NCBI RefSeq assembly: GCF_014268275.3
Contig: NZ_CP077084.1
Span: 4,340,001 to 4,404,000, forward strand
Direction: 5' to 3'
From: Pseudomonas tritici
GTDB taxonomy: Bacteria > Pseudomonadota > Gammaproteobacteria > Pseudomonadales > Pseudomonadaceae
Length of the DNA stretch: 64,000 nt
The notes beneath the pieces are model-generated. The model saw only the letters and a list, made by a program, of their open reading frames with translations. It had not been told where the DNA came from and did no database searches. A program made the translations under genes and the position numbers. Shown piece after piece: positions 16,981-25,503 of the stretch (its first letter is position 1; every line of letters begins with the position of its first letter).

Positions 16981-17541
16981 ATGCGTACCTCTCACACATT
17001 TATTTTCTGTGTTTTGGCCGTAACAGCTGGATGCGCAAGCTCACCTCCCTATTTGGCCCGTGAACCTTTAAAGGATCATTTGATGAATTCTAACCACATG
17101 GTGCATGCCGTCGATCATATTGGCTTCGCAGTCAGTTCATTGGAAGAAGCCATTCGCTTCTGGACAATTGGACTTGGGTTCACTCTTGAGCGTCAGTCGG
17201 AAATGGGCGGATCATTCATTTTGCAAGTAACCGGCACCGCCGATCCGAGCGTGCGAACGGCGATAGTCAAAGGCCCGGATGGCAGCCGAATAGAGTTGCT
17301 GGAATATTCGCAGGGTGACCGCCACGGTATCACCCCACCTACGGCATCAGCGATTGGTTCAGCGCATTTGGCATTGAGAGTGCAAGACATATACGCCGTA
17401 CTCGAACGCATTGAGCAAGCAGGCTGGAAAGCAAGAGGCAAGCCTCAAGCGATTCCCGCAGGCCCACGCAAGGGAACTCTAGTTGTATATGTGACCGGGC
17501 CAGATCATATCACTCTGGAACTGATGCAGGCTAATGAGTAG
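16981..17541 (+). CDS. VOC/glyoxalase-fold protein, possible lipoprotein
   Basis: The VOC domain starts at HAVDHIGFAVSSLEEAIRFW and continues through GPDGSRIELLEYSQG, SAHLALRVQDIYAVLERIE and GPDHITLELMQ, giving the usual paired beta-alpha-beta modules of metal-dependent lyases and dioxygenases. From the ATG at 16981 it has a signal-like MRTSHTFIFCVLAVTAGC with a lipobox-like cysteine. However, an ATG at 17083 has the best Shine-Dalgarno (AAAGGA, seven bases upstream) and would give a cytosolic protein. Both starts are possible. It is divergent from the AraC regulator. Confidence 0.75.
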   Translation: MRTSHTFIFCVLAVTAGCASSPPYLAREPLKDHLMNSNHMVHAVDHIGFAVSSLEEAIRFWTIGLGFTLERQSEMGGSFILQVTGTADPSVRTAIVKGPDGSRIELLEYSQGDRHGITPPTASAIGSAHLALRVQDIYAVLERIEQAGWKARGKPQAIPAGPRKGTLVVYVTGPDHITLELMQANE

Positions 17542-17933
17542 CTTCCTGCCGAAGGCTGTTAAGCTTATTTCCCTAAAGCAATTACTTAAAGCGCTCTCCG
17601 TCGCGCATGACGTCTCATGGCAAACATAAAGATCATCACTTTCAAGTATACAGCTGGCGTAATCATACACTTCGCCGGCCACATAAAATTTGGATTTCCT
17701 TTCAGGCACTCTACTGCGCAGATCGAAAAGCTAAAGCCCTGTTAGTGCGCTAGAGCGCAGATCACTAACGCGTAAAGGCGCAAATCTTAAATTACCGCCA
17801 TATAGGATCTATTAATAACTGCTTTTGGCGGCGGACATTCCTGAATTAGCAGCTTCTAGCCTTTCGTCCCTATTGCGAACATCCGCGCTCCCAGGCGTTT
17901 GCTCTCCATCTTATGCTGCAAACCTGAGCGAGT
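17542..17933. other. AT-rich gap, no certain gene
   Basis: This 392-bp stretch separates the VOC gene from a convergent GNAT gene. A 76-codon minus-strand frame (17479-17709, MPERKSKFYVAGEVYDYAS) has a protein-like composition but overlaps the VOC gene and has no recognisable family; it may be a remnant. Nothing else is seen. Confidence 0.4.
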
Positions 17934-18392
17934 TCAAAGATCCCGCAGCATCAATCGCTGCTCCTTACCCCACGCCCGAAAAAACTCCTGCACCTGCCAT
18001 CCACGCTTGGCGTAGTAGTCGCTGCGATCATAGGTGTGCAAGTACAACCGCGTGGTGCCGTTGGCCTTTGCGGCGTCGCAGATGCCTTCTATCAATTGTT
18101 CCGCCAACCCTCGCTTCCTTGCCTGCGGGGCGATAAAGACGCAGGCTAACCAGGGCCCCAGCTCCGGGCGTTCGGGCAAGTCGCTGGCGGCAAGTGCAGC
18201 GCCGCCAAGTAGCTGGTCATTCTCTAGGGCGATCAGACATTGCCAATCACCGTTGCCCTGGCCTTCCGCGAATTCGCGTTGCCAATCGGCCAATGGCTGC
18301 TCAACAAACTCGTATGCGAACTGCTGATGCAGCCACTGCGCCAGGGTGTCGCTGTGTTGCATATGGTCACGCAGCCAAACCAGGCGGGGCAT
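17934..18392 (-). CDS. GNAT-family N-acetyltransferase
   Basis: 152 residues with a full GNAT core: strand LIALENDQLLGGAALAAS, then GPWLACVFIAPQARKRGLAEQLIE with the acetyl-CoA loop (A-R-K-R-G-L-A), and the C-terminal LYLHTYDRSDYYAKRGWQVQ. It would transfer an acetyl group to an unknown amine. It begins MPRLVWLRDHMQ and lies inside the segment bounded by the two facing palindromes at 15866 and 18522. Confidence 0.85.
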   Translation of the reverse strand: MPRLVWLRDHMQHSDTLAQWLHQQFAYEFVEQPLADWQREFAEGQGNGDWQCLIALENDQLLGGAALAASDLPERPELGPWLACVFIAPQARKRGLAEQLIEGICDAAKANGTTRLYLHTYDRSDYYAKRGWQVQEFFRAWGKEQRLMLRDL

Positions 18393-18521
18393 GTGAGAGT
18401 CTTCCTTGTTTTTGGATCAGTACGCGTATGTGGCCGCAAGGAGGGAATAGGGTCAAGCGCAACGGTGAAAAGGTGACTGAAACGGTGACAGATTTTTTTT
18501 TCTTCCGGAATGACCGCTTCT

Positions 18522-18559
18522 GGCCGATTACTGCCGTTCGTGACGGGCAGCTATCGGCC
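18522..18559. repeat. 38-bp palindromic repeat, copy 2 (inverted)
   Basis: The repeat begins GGCCGATTACTGCCG and ends GCAGCTATCGGCC. It is the reverse complement of the copy at 15866-15903 with one mismatch near the centre, and the flanking GAAGCGG/CCGCTTC extends the match. A T-run precedes it at 18492-18500. Confidence 0.75.
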
Positions 18560-18614
18560 AGAAGCAGCCACTCGGCCCACGGCACCAAACGGTCCAATGA
18601 GCTCAAAGGTGAGG

Positions 18615-18842
18615 ATGGAATCTCGGTTGAGAAGGCCAATTAGCTCGGCGATCAGACACTGGCTGCTCGAAAGCACATCACTACCCAGCATTGAGAAGGC
18701 ATACTGCCACTCTGAGAAACTGCTTGGATGGCTAAGAGGGCTTACCAGCCATGCCGAAACGCTTAAGAATGTAATTAGCCCAGAGGCGCAAGCGGCCCGA
18801 CAGGCAGCTTTAGATACTTTAAAACGTATCTCTGACCTCTAA
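18615..18842 (+). CDS. short hypothetical protein before the CdiI-like gene
   Basis: 75 residues if started at ATG 18615, which has AAAGGTGAGG just upstream. The C-terminal part is a helical, charged stretch (LLGWLRGLTSHAETLKNVIS, then EAQAARQAALDTLKRISDL). It ends 13 bp before the immunity-type gene and may be its operon partner. It could instead be the 3' end of a lost toxin gene that acquired a start codon after truncation, since the preceding sequence is a REP repeat. I do not recognise a family. Confidence 0.4.
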   Translation: MESRLRRPISSAIRHWLLESTSLPSIEKAYCHSEKLLGWLRGLTSHAETLKNVISPEAQAARQAALDTLKRISDL

Positions 18843-18855
18843 ATGGTGCGGGTAT

Positions 18856-19269
18856 ATGAAAAAGACATTTCGTCAAATAGATGAGAGTAATGGGTTTAAG
18901 TGGGAAGTTGAGCCTGATGAGTCTGCGCTTGAGTCATGGCACAGGTCGATTCTGGACACTCCGATTACTGAGCTCGATATTGGCGACCTTTGCAGATCGG
19001 TCAGGCAAGATATGTATACGTCGGAATTATTGCCTATCGTGGTTCGCGAGTTGGATAAGGAAGTGCTGGTAGGATTTCTGGATGACGCCGAGTTGCTAAA
19101 AGGAACCTCAAAATTATCGGAGGCAGTCTGGGCGAAAAATTTACTGCTGACGCAAAAAATGTTGAATATTCTGAGGCGAGATAAAGAGCTTATTGCTGTG
19201 GAGCCTCGCGCTGTCGAATATGCTCAGGCTTTAGAGAGGAAACTGCTGGCAGCGCTTAATGGTAAATGA
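18856..19269 (+). CDS. orphan contact-dependent inhibition immunity protein (CdiI_2-like)
   Basis: 137 residues. The central motif LESWHRSILDTPITELDIGD, then LCRSVRQDMYTSELLPIVVR and LVGFLDDAELL, matches the family I know as contact-dependent growth inhibition immunity proteins. These bind and neutralise a cognate C-terminal toxin from CdiA or Rhs proteins in the cytosol. No CdiA/CdiB or Rhs gene is visible nearby, so this is an orphan immunity gene, as often stored in toxin-exchange islands. Base use is AT-richer than in the flanking core genes. Family assignment is from motif memory. Confidence 0.7.
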   Translation: MKKTFRQIDESNGFKWEVEPDESALESWHRSILDTPITELDIGDLCRSVRQDMYTSELLPIVVRELDKEVLVGFLDDAELLKGTSKLSEAVWAKNLLLTQKMLNILRRDKELIAVEPRAVEYAQALERKLLAALNGK

Positions 19270-19372
19270 CACAAGAAGGAATAGGGGAAAGGGGGACAGA
19301 TTTGAATGGCACTTACTTAACAGCTAACAGGCTGATCTGATTACAAAAAAATAAAAAAAGGCCGCCCTCGGT

Positions 19373-19640
19373 CTACGGTGATAGTTGCGAAAAGGTCAGT
19401 GACATAAAGGACTATACACAGCCGCATTTGCGCAATTGTATGACCGATATTCCATCCATCCCGACGCAGAGCAGCAGGGAATTTATCTTGTGATCTGGTT
19501 CGGCGGCGATGAACTGGTCGCAAACAAAAAATACAACCTTAAACTCCGCTTCGGAACTGAAGGCCAGCATCAAAGAGACGCTCCCGCCTGAGCTAGTTGG
19601 GCTAATTGATGTGTTCGTCTTGGACGTTTCCGAGTCCTAA
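19373..19640 (+). pseudogene. 3' remnant of a large accessory gene, frameshifted
   Basis: In one frame HKGLYTAAFAQLYDRYSIHP then GIYLVIWFGGDELVANKKYN is readable. One base later the protein continues in another frame as SASELKASIKETLPPELVGL, then IDVFVLDVSES and stop at 19640. The two halves read like one C-terminal domain seen at the end of large NTPase or defence-type proteins, broken by a frameshift and by another near 19400. The rest of the gene is gone. The 19270-19372 stretch upstream contains no gene. Confidence 0.5.
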
Positions 19641-19794
19641 AGTTATGCCTGAAACGCAGAGACGAAGACTATATGCGACAAGCCCAGGAGATTCGAAAAA
19701 TAGCACTCTGAGTCGTCCAGATTTTTTATACGCTTGGTGCAGTGACAACGCCCGCTAATGGGCCGGTAGCGTGCGTTTCCAAACGTCCGCTTAT

Positions 19795-19835
19795 GGCCGA
19801 TTGCAGTCGGGGGGGACAGGCAGCTTTCGACCCAG
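19795..19835. repeat. degraded copy of the 38-bp palindrome
   Basis: GGCCGATTGCAGTCGG followed by GACAGGCAGCTTTCGACC resembles the repeats at 15866 and 18522 with several changes. A further partial copy (GGCCGATTGCCGCCTTTCG) is at 20882. These mark the same decayed pocket. Confidence 0.5.
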
Positions 19836-19885
19836 GCGGTCATTCGGCGAATCTTTTGACCGACGCTAAAAGGAGTTGAATGCAG

Positions 19886-20773
19886 TCAGCTCTTTTGACG
19901 CAGAACTTGCATGAGCTGCTCAACGACGATGGCTTCGACGAAGCCTTCACTGGACCCCACCTCAAAAGCAGCACAACAAGCCGATCCGTCTCCGTCGCAG
20001 AGACGGTAGACAGCAATGACATTGCTCGGTCCGCAGCCGGTGTGCCCGCATAGCGAATACCCGCCGTCAATCGACCCTTGCATCACGCCAAGGCCATAGC
20101 CCGGCGTGATCCAAGGGCGACCGGGAATCGGGCCGCCCAATGTTCGTGCTCTCTGCATTTCCTGAAGCAAGTCCGTGGAGAGCAGGCCTGCACAAAAGAG
20201 TCGATCCAGAAATAACGCTGCTTGCGAAATGTCACCGATCAACAAGCCGTGGTAAACCCAGGCGGGATCATAATTTGAGGCACTTCCAAGGTGGGTCGTT
20301 TGTAAGTCTGCTCGCGTTTTTGCAAAGCGAACACTCGATAAGCCCAGAGGAGAAAGTGTCCGTTGAATTACCGCTTCATCAAGCTTCAGATCAGTCAGCC
20401 GTTCAATTAGCCTGCCGACAAGCAGGTAGCCGACATTCGAGTAACGCCAACCGTTTCCGGGACTGTATCGGAGTCGAGCACCGTCAAGGCGTTGCATCAT
20501 TTCATCGGCCGGCCAGGCTGGCTCACTGTTTTTAACGGCAGAGTGATACTCCGCAAGTTCTCCGTAATCAGCCAGACCGGCCTCATGCCGCAGTAGCTGG
20601 CGTAGCGTAAAAGGCTGATCAAGAACCGGGTCGTCCAATCCGACCAACCCGTCACGCACCAACGATAGGGCAGTAGCAGCCAAGACTGTTTTCGTGAAAC
20701 TCCACCAGGGGACCATCAGTTCTGAGCGATCAGCCGCTTGTAGCTGACCATTTGAAACGAGTGAACTGAGCAT
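19886..20773 (-). CDS. serine hydrolase of the beta-lactamase/class C family
   Basis: 295 residues. The nucleophile tetrad S-F-T-K is in WWSFTKTVLAATALS near residue 25, the second motif is Y-S-N in WRYSNVGYLLVGRLIE, and a third H-T-G is in LCGHTGCGPSN. This is the penicillin-binding-protein/class-C beta-lactamase fold used by esterases and peptidases; antibiotic hydrolysis is not implied. The start at 20773 has AAGGA six bases upstream. No secretion signal is seen and the usual N-terminal lead-in to the SxxK helix is short, so the protein may be cytosolic or N-terminally shortened. Confidence 0.8.
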   Translation of the reverse strand: MLSSLVSNGQLQAADRSELMVPWWSFTKTVLAATALSLVRDGLVGLDDPVLDQPFTLRQLLRHEAGLADYGELAEYHSAVKNSEPAWPADEMMQRLDGARLRYSPGNGWRYSNVGYLLVGRLIERLTDLKLDEAVIQRTLSPLGLSSVRFAKTRADLQTTHLGSASNYDPAWVYHGLLIGDISQAALFLDRLFCAGLLSTDLLQEMQRARTLGGPIPGRPWITPGYGLGVMQGSIDGGYSLCGHTGCGPSNVIAVYRLCDGDGSACCAAFEVGSSEGFVEAIVVEQLMQVLRQKS

Positions 20774-21043
20774 TGGCTTCCTTGGAGTCTTCAGCGGATC
20801 GGCATCTTGACAAGATACCTCAATCATTGCTCTTCGCGGAGGCAAAGGTCAGCCGTTGCACTGTCCTGAACGACTGCTCTTGGCCGATTGCCGCCTTTCG
20901 CGAAGAGCATCTTGGGGTCGATTTTAGCCGGTCACAGAATGCAGAAATGGGCTATCCGCGACATCACCGTGTCGATCTTTTAGCTTGCTGAAACGTTTCA
21001 TCCCATTTATAAAAATGGCACAACTCCAAGAAAGGCTGCCGCC

Positions 21044-22258
21044 ATGACCCCGCTCAAACTTTTTGTTGCCATCAGCGCACTGTCCGCTGCCTCCCACGCC
21101 ATGGCCTGGGATTACGTTCTGCTCGACACTGACAAAGCCGCGCAGGGCTGGCAGATCACCAGTCAGCAACTCGGAATAAAAACCGACAAACCCTTCAGCG
21201 TTACCTTGCGCACCTTGCACGGCGGTCGGCAGGAGGGCGTCAGCATCGTCGACATCGATAACGGCACGATGAAACTCTCGGTAGTGCCGACTCGCGGAAT
21301 GAACGTCTTGCAGGCCTCAGTTGGCAATGTACGCATGGGCTGGGATTCGCCGGTCAAGGAAGTGGTCAATCCGTCTTTTATCGAACTCAATGGCCGCGGT
21401 GGTCTGGGCTGGTTGGAGGGTTTCAATGAGCTGGTCACCCGCTGTGGATACGAATGGGTCGGCCACCCCGGCGTCGACAACGGCGAACTGCTGACCCTGC
21501 ACGGTCGAGCCGCCAACATTCCTGCGAATAAAGTCACGCTGCATATCGATGAAAAACCACCGTACGCCATTACCCTGCGCGGCGAGCTGAAAGAGCAGGC
21601 GTTCAAAAAGGTCGACTTCTCGGTCGCGACCGAACTGGTGACCGAACCCGGCAGCGTCGTGTTCGCCCTCAACGACACTCTGACCAACAACGGCGACTAT
21701 CCGAAGGAATACCAAGCGCTGTATCACAGCAACTTCAGCACCCCGTTCCTGGAGCAGGGCGCTCGTTTCGCCGCGCCGGTGAAACAGGTGTCGCCCTTCA
21801 ACGACAAGGCCAAGGACGATCTGCCCGACTGGCAAACCTACCGCGCACCGACCAGGGACTACGACGAAACGGTGTACAACGTGGTGCCGTATGCCGATGC
21901 CAAGGGCGATACGTTGACCGTGTTGCATAACAAGGCCGGCAGCCTGGGCGTTTCGGTCGGTTTCAATACCCAGACACTGCCCGTGTTTTCCCTGTGGAAA
22001 AACACCGACACCGAAGGCCAGGGCTACGTCACAGGGCTGGAGCCGGGGACAAGTTTTTCCTACAACCGCCGTTATCAGCGGCCACTGAATCTAGTACCGA
22101 CAATTGGGCCCAAGGAACACAAGCAGTTCCGCATCAGCTATAGCTTGTTGGCGGATAAGGCGGCGGTGGATAGAGCCTTGAAGCAGGTTAGCGAGATTCA
22201 GGATGGGCGGGAGACTGAGGTGCGGCAGACGCCGTTGGTTGATCTCACCAAGGGGTGA
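21044..22258 (+). CDS. secreted DUF4432 / aldose 1-epimerase-like protein
   Basis: 404 residues with an N-terminal signal peptide (MTPLKLFVAISALSAASHAM, cleavage near AMA-W). The body follows the DUF4432 family of galactose-mutarotase-like beta-sandwiches: MKLSVVPTRGMNVLQA, GYEWVGHPGVDNGELLTLHG with an active-site-like histidine, and YHSNFSTPFLEQGA. It would act on sugars in the periplasm; the substrate is unknown. AAGAAAGG precedes the ATG. It stands alone on the plus strand. Confidence 0.82.
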   Translation: MTPLKLFVAISALSAASHAMAWDYVLLDTDKAAQGWQITSQQLGIKTDKPFSVTLRTLHGGRQEGVSIVDIDNGTMKLSVVPTRGMNVLQASVGNVRMGWDSPVKEVVNPSFIELNGRGGLGWLEGFNELVTRCGYEWVGHPGVDNGELLTLHGRAANIPANKVTLHIDEKPPYAITLRGELKEQAFKKVDFSVATELVTEPGSVVFALNDTLTNNGDYPKEYQALYHSNFSTPFLEQGARFAAPVKQVSPFNDKAKDDLPDWQTYRAPTRDYDETVYNVVPYADAKGDTLTVLHNKAGSLGVSVGFNTQTLPVFSLWKNTDTEGQGYVTGLEPGTSFSYNRRYQRPLNLVPTIGPKEHKQFRISYSLLADKAAVDRALKQVSEIQDGRETEVRQTPLVDLTKG

Positions 22259-22729
22259 AACGGGCTGGAGCATTGTTGGCCGATATTGCAGCCCCTCGGC
22301 CCTGTGTTCGCGTCTGATCCCGTCGGCTTGTTCAAGGTCCACCAGCGAGCGCGCGACCTTGAGCGGCGATGGGCTGCTCGCAACGATTCGGTCACTGTCC
22401 GCAGTTGGCCGAATCCTGCCAGCGCTAATAGTCCCATCAAAGCGATTGCACCCGATGAAATCCTGGAGAGAACTCTGCATCCCAACACGCGGTATCCTCG
22501 GCATTAGGTATTCTCCGCTGCGTGAAACAAGATCCTGGCCTGCGACGAACGACCGCCCGTAACAGCCCTTCGAGCAATCTTAAAAGCAGTGCATACGGAG
22601 ACCTGCATGTTGATCGGCCATCGCTTCGAGCGCACCGCGCTGATCCGTGAGTAGAAACCAGAACACATGCGCACCCATCCCCACACGTTTACACTGGCGC
22701 TTTTACCCGAATCATCAGGGAAGAAATCG
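22259..22729. other. 471-bp gap without a supported gene
   Basis: Frames on the minus strand here (for example one with a hydrophobic AIALMGLLALAGFG run near 22400-22450) run antisense into the DUF4432 gene and have no ribosome binding site or family match. I see no gene, repeat or strong hairpin. Confidence 0.4.
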
Positions 22730-22984
22730 ATGCCTACCGATCCGCTATGCCTGGTCTTCGTGCCCGCCCTCGTGGTCTTGCTCACCGCCGCCGAGAACAA
22801 AAAGGGCCTGCCGCTTACGGAGCTTGAGGTGTGTAATATCCGCGACCAAGCCACCTGTGTTGCGCTCACCTTCAGCACCGCGTTGGAGATGGAAGAACAG
22901 CGCGGTTATCCGGATATCGTTGCCGAAGACTGCTGGAATGAGTGGCAACGGGTGCGCCTCGATATTCAAACAAGCCCCCTCTAA
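22730..22984 (+). CDS. small hypothetical protein
   Basis: 84 residues from the ATG at 22730, preceded by AGGGAAG. It starts with a hydrophobic stretch (LCLVFVPALVVLLTAAENKK) that could be a membrane anchor or uncleaved signal, followed by an acidic polar domain with three cysteines (C in EVCNIRDQATC and AEDCWNE). It lies 57 bp before a lipoprotein gene on the same strand. No family is recognised. The upstream in-frame ATG at 22667 lacks a ribosome binding site. Confidence 0.5.
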   Translation: MPTDPLCLVFVPALVVLLTAAENKKGLPLTELEVCNIRDQATCVALTFSTALEMEEQRGYPDIVAEDCWNEWQRVRLDIQTSPL

Positions 22985-23041
22985 AGCGTCGCCGCGACCG
23001 AAACGGCGCGACTCGCGCCCTCTACGAATGGAATCGATACC

Positions 23042-23563
23042 ATGAACAAAACCTTCTTATTGATGCTGCTATCAATCCCACTCTTTTCCGGATGCTCTAC
23101 GGTCACAGGGCTTAAGTCCTATACCACCGCGTATAACGAACCACAGCCCGCCACGTCCAGCAGGCTAAGGGTCATCACTGATCAAACCGTCAGGCTGGTT
23201 CCCAACAGCCAATGCATTGACTGGCACTTACCCGACTCAGGAATAGTCAATTCAAGGTCCTTGGCGCCGTTGAACAATCACAAATTCAACGACAGGAGCC
23301 TTGGCATTCCAGGGGGCGGCGGCGTGCAAAATAGCGCCGAAGTTTATGTAAGCCCGAACATACCGATCACCCTGGTGTATGCAGGTGCTACGCGGAAATA
23401 TCAGTGCGTCACCGGTCTCTATTTTGTGCCTGAGCCCGGCGCAGACTATGAATCCAGTTCAGAGCCGTGCGGGATTTGGATCAGCAAAATCGTCAAGAAC
23501 GGCACAACGGGAGCTGTAAGCCGTGAACCTGTTACCAGCTACACCGCGAAGGCATGCCGTTAG
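23042..23563 (+). CDS. hypothetical lipoprotein
   Basis: 173 residues with a classic lipoprotein signal: MNKTFLLMLLSIPLFSGC gives a lipobox LFSGC with Cys18 as the acylated residue. Ser19 at +2 suggests sorting to the outer membrane. The mature part has several cysteines (CIDWHLPDSG, YQCVTGLYF, PCGIWIS, and a C-terminal KACR) able to form disulfides, and a GIPGGGGVQN loop. No enzymatic motif is visible. It follows a small hypothetical gene by 57 bp. Confidence 0.7.
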   Translation: MNKTFLLMLLSIPLFSGCSTVTGLKSYTTAYNEPQPATSSRLRVITDQTVRLVPNSQCIDWHLPDSGIVNSRSLAPLNNHKFNDRSLGIPGGGGVQNSAEVYVSPNIPITLVYAGATRKYQCVTGLYFVPEPGADYESSSEPCGIWISKIVKNGTTGAVSREPVTSYTAKACR

Positions 23564-23762
23564 TGATCGCCGCGTAGTTTCCAAAATCAGAAGCCGCCAT
23601 CGGCATGGAGCGGCCTCTTGAAAATCGAGACTGGGGAATGGGCGCTCTCTTATGATTTTTACTAAGGCTTCGCGAGCGCTCAGTGACTGACTATCTAGGC
23701 CTGAAAGCTGTTTGCGAAGACCGCAAAAAATAACGCGGGGGCCCTCGCAAGCGAGCTTACGT

Positions 23763-24371
23763 TCAGCTATGAATGGGTAATGCCAACCCAAACAGTACAA
23801 AAAAACCGCCGCAGATTTTATTGAACCGCCGCCCGGTTCGCGCCAACCACGGCCGGACCCGGTGCGCTGCGCTGGCCACCATGTATTCAACGAAAAACTC
23901 CACGACGGCGTAGGTCAGCGCGATGGCGGCCGTCTGCGCGATGAGGCTCCTGTGCGGGTCCAGGAACGGTGGAATAAACGCGGTGAACAGCAGCAATGCC
24001 TTGGGGTTTGATAGGGCCGATACCAGCCCTTGGCGGAACAGCGACCAGCGTCGCAGGCCTGTTTTACCGGGTGTATCAAGGCTGACGGGGGCTGAGCGCC
24101 ATAGGCCGAACCCCAACCAGATCAGATAGAGCCCGCCGGCAATCTTCAACGCCATGAACCAGGTGGCCGAGGCCTGGATCAGTGCCCCCAGGCCCACCGC
24201 GCACAGTGTCAGCACCAAGGCAAAACCAAGCACGCCACCGCTGATGGTGAACAGTGTTCTGCGGCTGCCGTGGATCGCGCCATGGGTCAGTGCCAATAGC
24301 GCGTTCGGGCCTGGCACTACGGCAATGCCGCAGCAGGTAATCAGGTAGAGCAACCAGGTCTCGAATGGCAT
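23763..24371 (-). CDS. LysE-family amino-acid/metabolite exporter
   Basis: About 202 residues from MPFETWLLYLIT, with six hydrophobic segments and the family hallmark VVPGPNALLALTHGAIHG at about 20-37, then SNPKALLLFTAFIPPFL. LysE/RhtB proteins export amino acids or small metabolites through the inner membrane. A GTG at 24446 would add 25 polar residues; the family normally begins as chosen, although no good ribosome binding site is seen at either. It is divergent from the LysR regulator at 24484, its likely controller. Confidence 0.82.
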   Translation of the reverse strand: MPFETWLLYLITCCGIAVVPGPNALLALTHGAIHGSRRTLFTISGGVLGFALVLTLCAVGLGALIQASATWFMALKIAGGLYLIWLGFGLWRSAPVSLDTPGKTGLRRWSLFRQGLVSALSNPKALLLFTAFIPPFLDPHRSLIAQTAAIALTYAVVEFFVEYMVASAAHRVRPWLARTGRRFNKICGGFFVLFGLALPIHS

Positions 24372-24455
24372 GATCAGGTCCGCAATGGCTGGGTTCAAGC
24401 CAGCATCTTGCGAATGAACTCGCTCCGTTAAAAGCGCATAATTCACGTCACAGTC

Positions 24456-24470
24456 ATTCGATTAACGAAT
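24456..24470. promoter_or_regulatory. probable LysR-type operator
   Basis: ATTCG-ATTAA-CGAAT is a perfect 5-bp inverted repeat between the divergent lysE-like and LysR genes, 14 bp before the regulator start. Such short AT-rich dyads are typical LysR recognition sites. Confidence 0.45.
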
Positions 24471-24483
24471 AAAGGTACGTGCA

Positions 24484-25347
24484 ATGTCCTCCAGCGATTT
24501 GCAGATCGATTGGCTCAAGTGCTTTGTGGCGGTGGTGGACGCCGGTTCGCTGTCGGGCGCGGCCCATGAGGTGAACCGATCGCAGTCCGCCGTGAGCATG
24601 CAGATGAAGAAACTCGAGGCCGCGCTGGGACGCTCCCTGTTGAACCGAGGCCCGCGGCACCTGCAACTCACGGATGACGGCCAGACGCTGCTGAGCTACG
24701 CCCGTCGAATGCTGGCGCTTCACGCCGAGACTCAGGCGGCTTTTCATGGTGAAGCGTTGACTGGCCGCATCCGGCTGGGTGTCGCGGAGGATTACGCGGC
24801 AAGGTACCTCACGCCGGTTCTGAAACGTTTTGCACCGCGTTACGCGGGGGTGGACATAGAACTGACCTGTGAACAGTCGACCGCACTGATCCCACGCTTG
24901 CGCAACGGCGACCTTGATCTGGCGCTGGTGTCCAGGGACTCGCCGCACAGCGGCACCTTTTTGTTCAAGGAGCCGATGGTGTGGGTGGGGTCGCCCCAGT
25001 TCGAGTTGTGGCGGCGCGACCCGGTGCCTATCGCCGTCTACGAAAGCGAGAGCCTGGCGCGACGGTATGCGGTGAATTCACTGGCGCAGCAGGGTCGCCA
25101 ATTCAAGGTGGTGTACAACAGCTCCAGCTTGGCGGGCCAAGTGGCTGCCGTTGAAGGCGGACTCGCGATTGCCGCGATTACGCAGTGCACTGTGCAGCCG
25201 TCACTTCAGGTCTTGAGTAGCGAGCACGGCTTGGGGAATATCGAACCGATGGAGGTTTCGATTCTACGTAGCCGAGCGTCTCGTGGGTCCAAGGCGGTTA
25301 ATAGTCTGCATGCGTTTATCATCAGTGCGCTTAGAGTTCAGGCGTAG
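24484..25347 (+). CDS. LysR-family transcriptional regulator
   Basis: 287 residues. The N-terminal winged helix (IDWLKCFVAVVDAGSLSGAA, then RSQSAVSMQMKKLEAALG) is followed by a periplasmic-binding-like effector domain (RIRLGVAEDYAARYLTPVLK, LDLALVSR). AAAGG precedes the ATG. It is divergent from the LysE-type exporter and probably activates it when its effector amino acid accumulates; the effector is not predictable from sequence. Confidence 0.88.
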   Translation: MSSSDLQIDWLKCFVAVVDAGSLSGAAHEVNRSQSAVSMQMKKLEAALGRSLLNRGPRHLQLTDDGQTLLSYARRMLALHAETQAAFHGEALTGRIRLGVAEDYAARYLTPVLKRFAPRYAGVDIELTCEQSTALIPRLRNGDLDLALVSRDSPHSGTFLFKEPMVWVGSPQFELWRRDPVPIAVYESESLARRYAVNSLAQQGRQFKVVYNSSSLAGQVAAVEGGLAIAAITQCTVQPSLQVLSSEHGLGNIEPMEVSILRSRASRGSKAVNSLHAFIISALRVQA

Positions 25348-25503
25348 GTTCTGGTAGACGGCCGTCAAAAAGGAGGTTCAGATCCTAATAGCGGGCTGGG
25401 GAGCGGGAGCGATACAGACGCTGCGGTTTACTGGGGGACCGAAGTGATACCTTCGTAACCCAGCGCGGGGCAAGCCCGCTCACTACAGAGGACGGCGTGG
25501 GCT

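Noticed and set aside
15866..18559. Facing palindromes as ends of a transposon
   Set aside because: The repeats are themselves palindromic REP-like elements, no transposase or target duplication is visible, and degraded copies lie outside the segment.
22198..22488. Minus-strand frame with a hydrophobic run downstream of the DUF4432 gene
   Set aside because: It extends antisense into that gene, lacks a ribosome site and has no homologous pattern I recognise.
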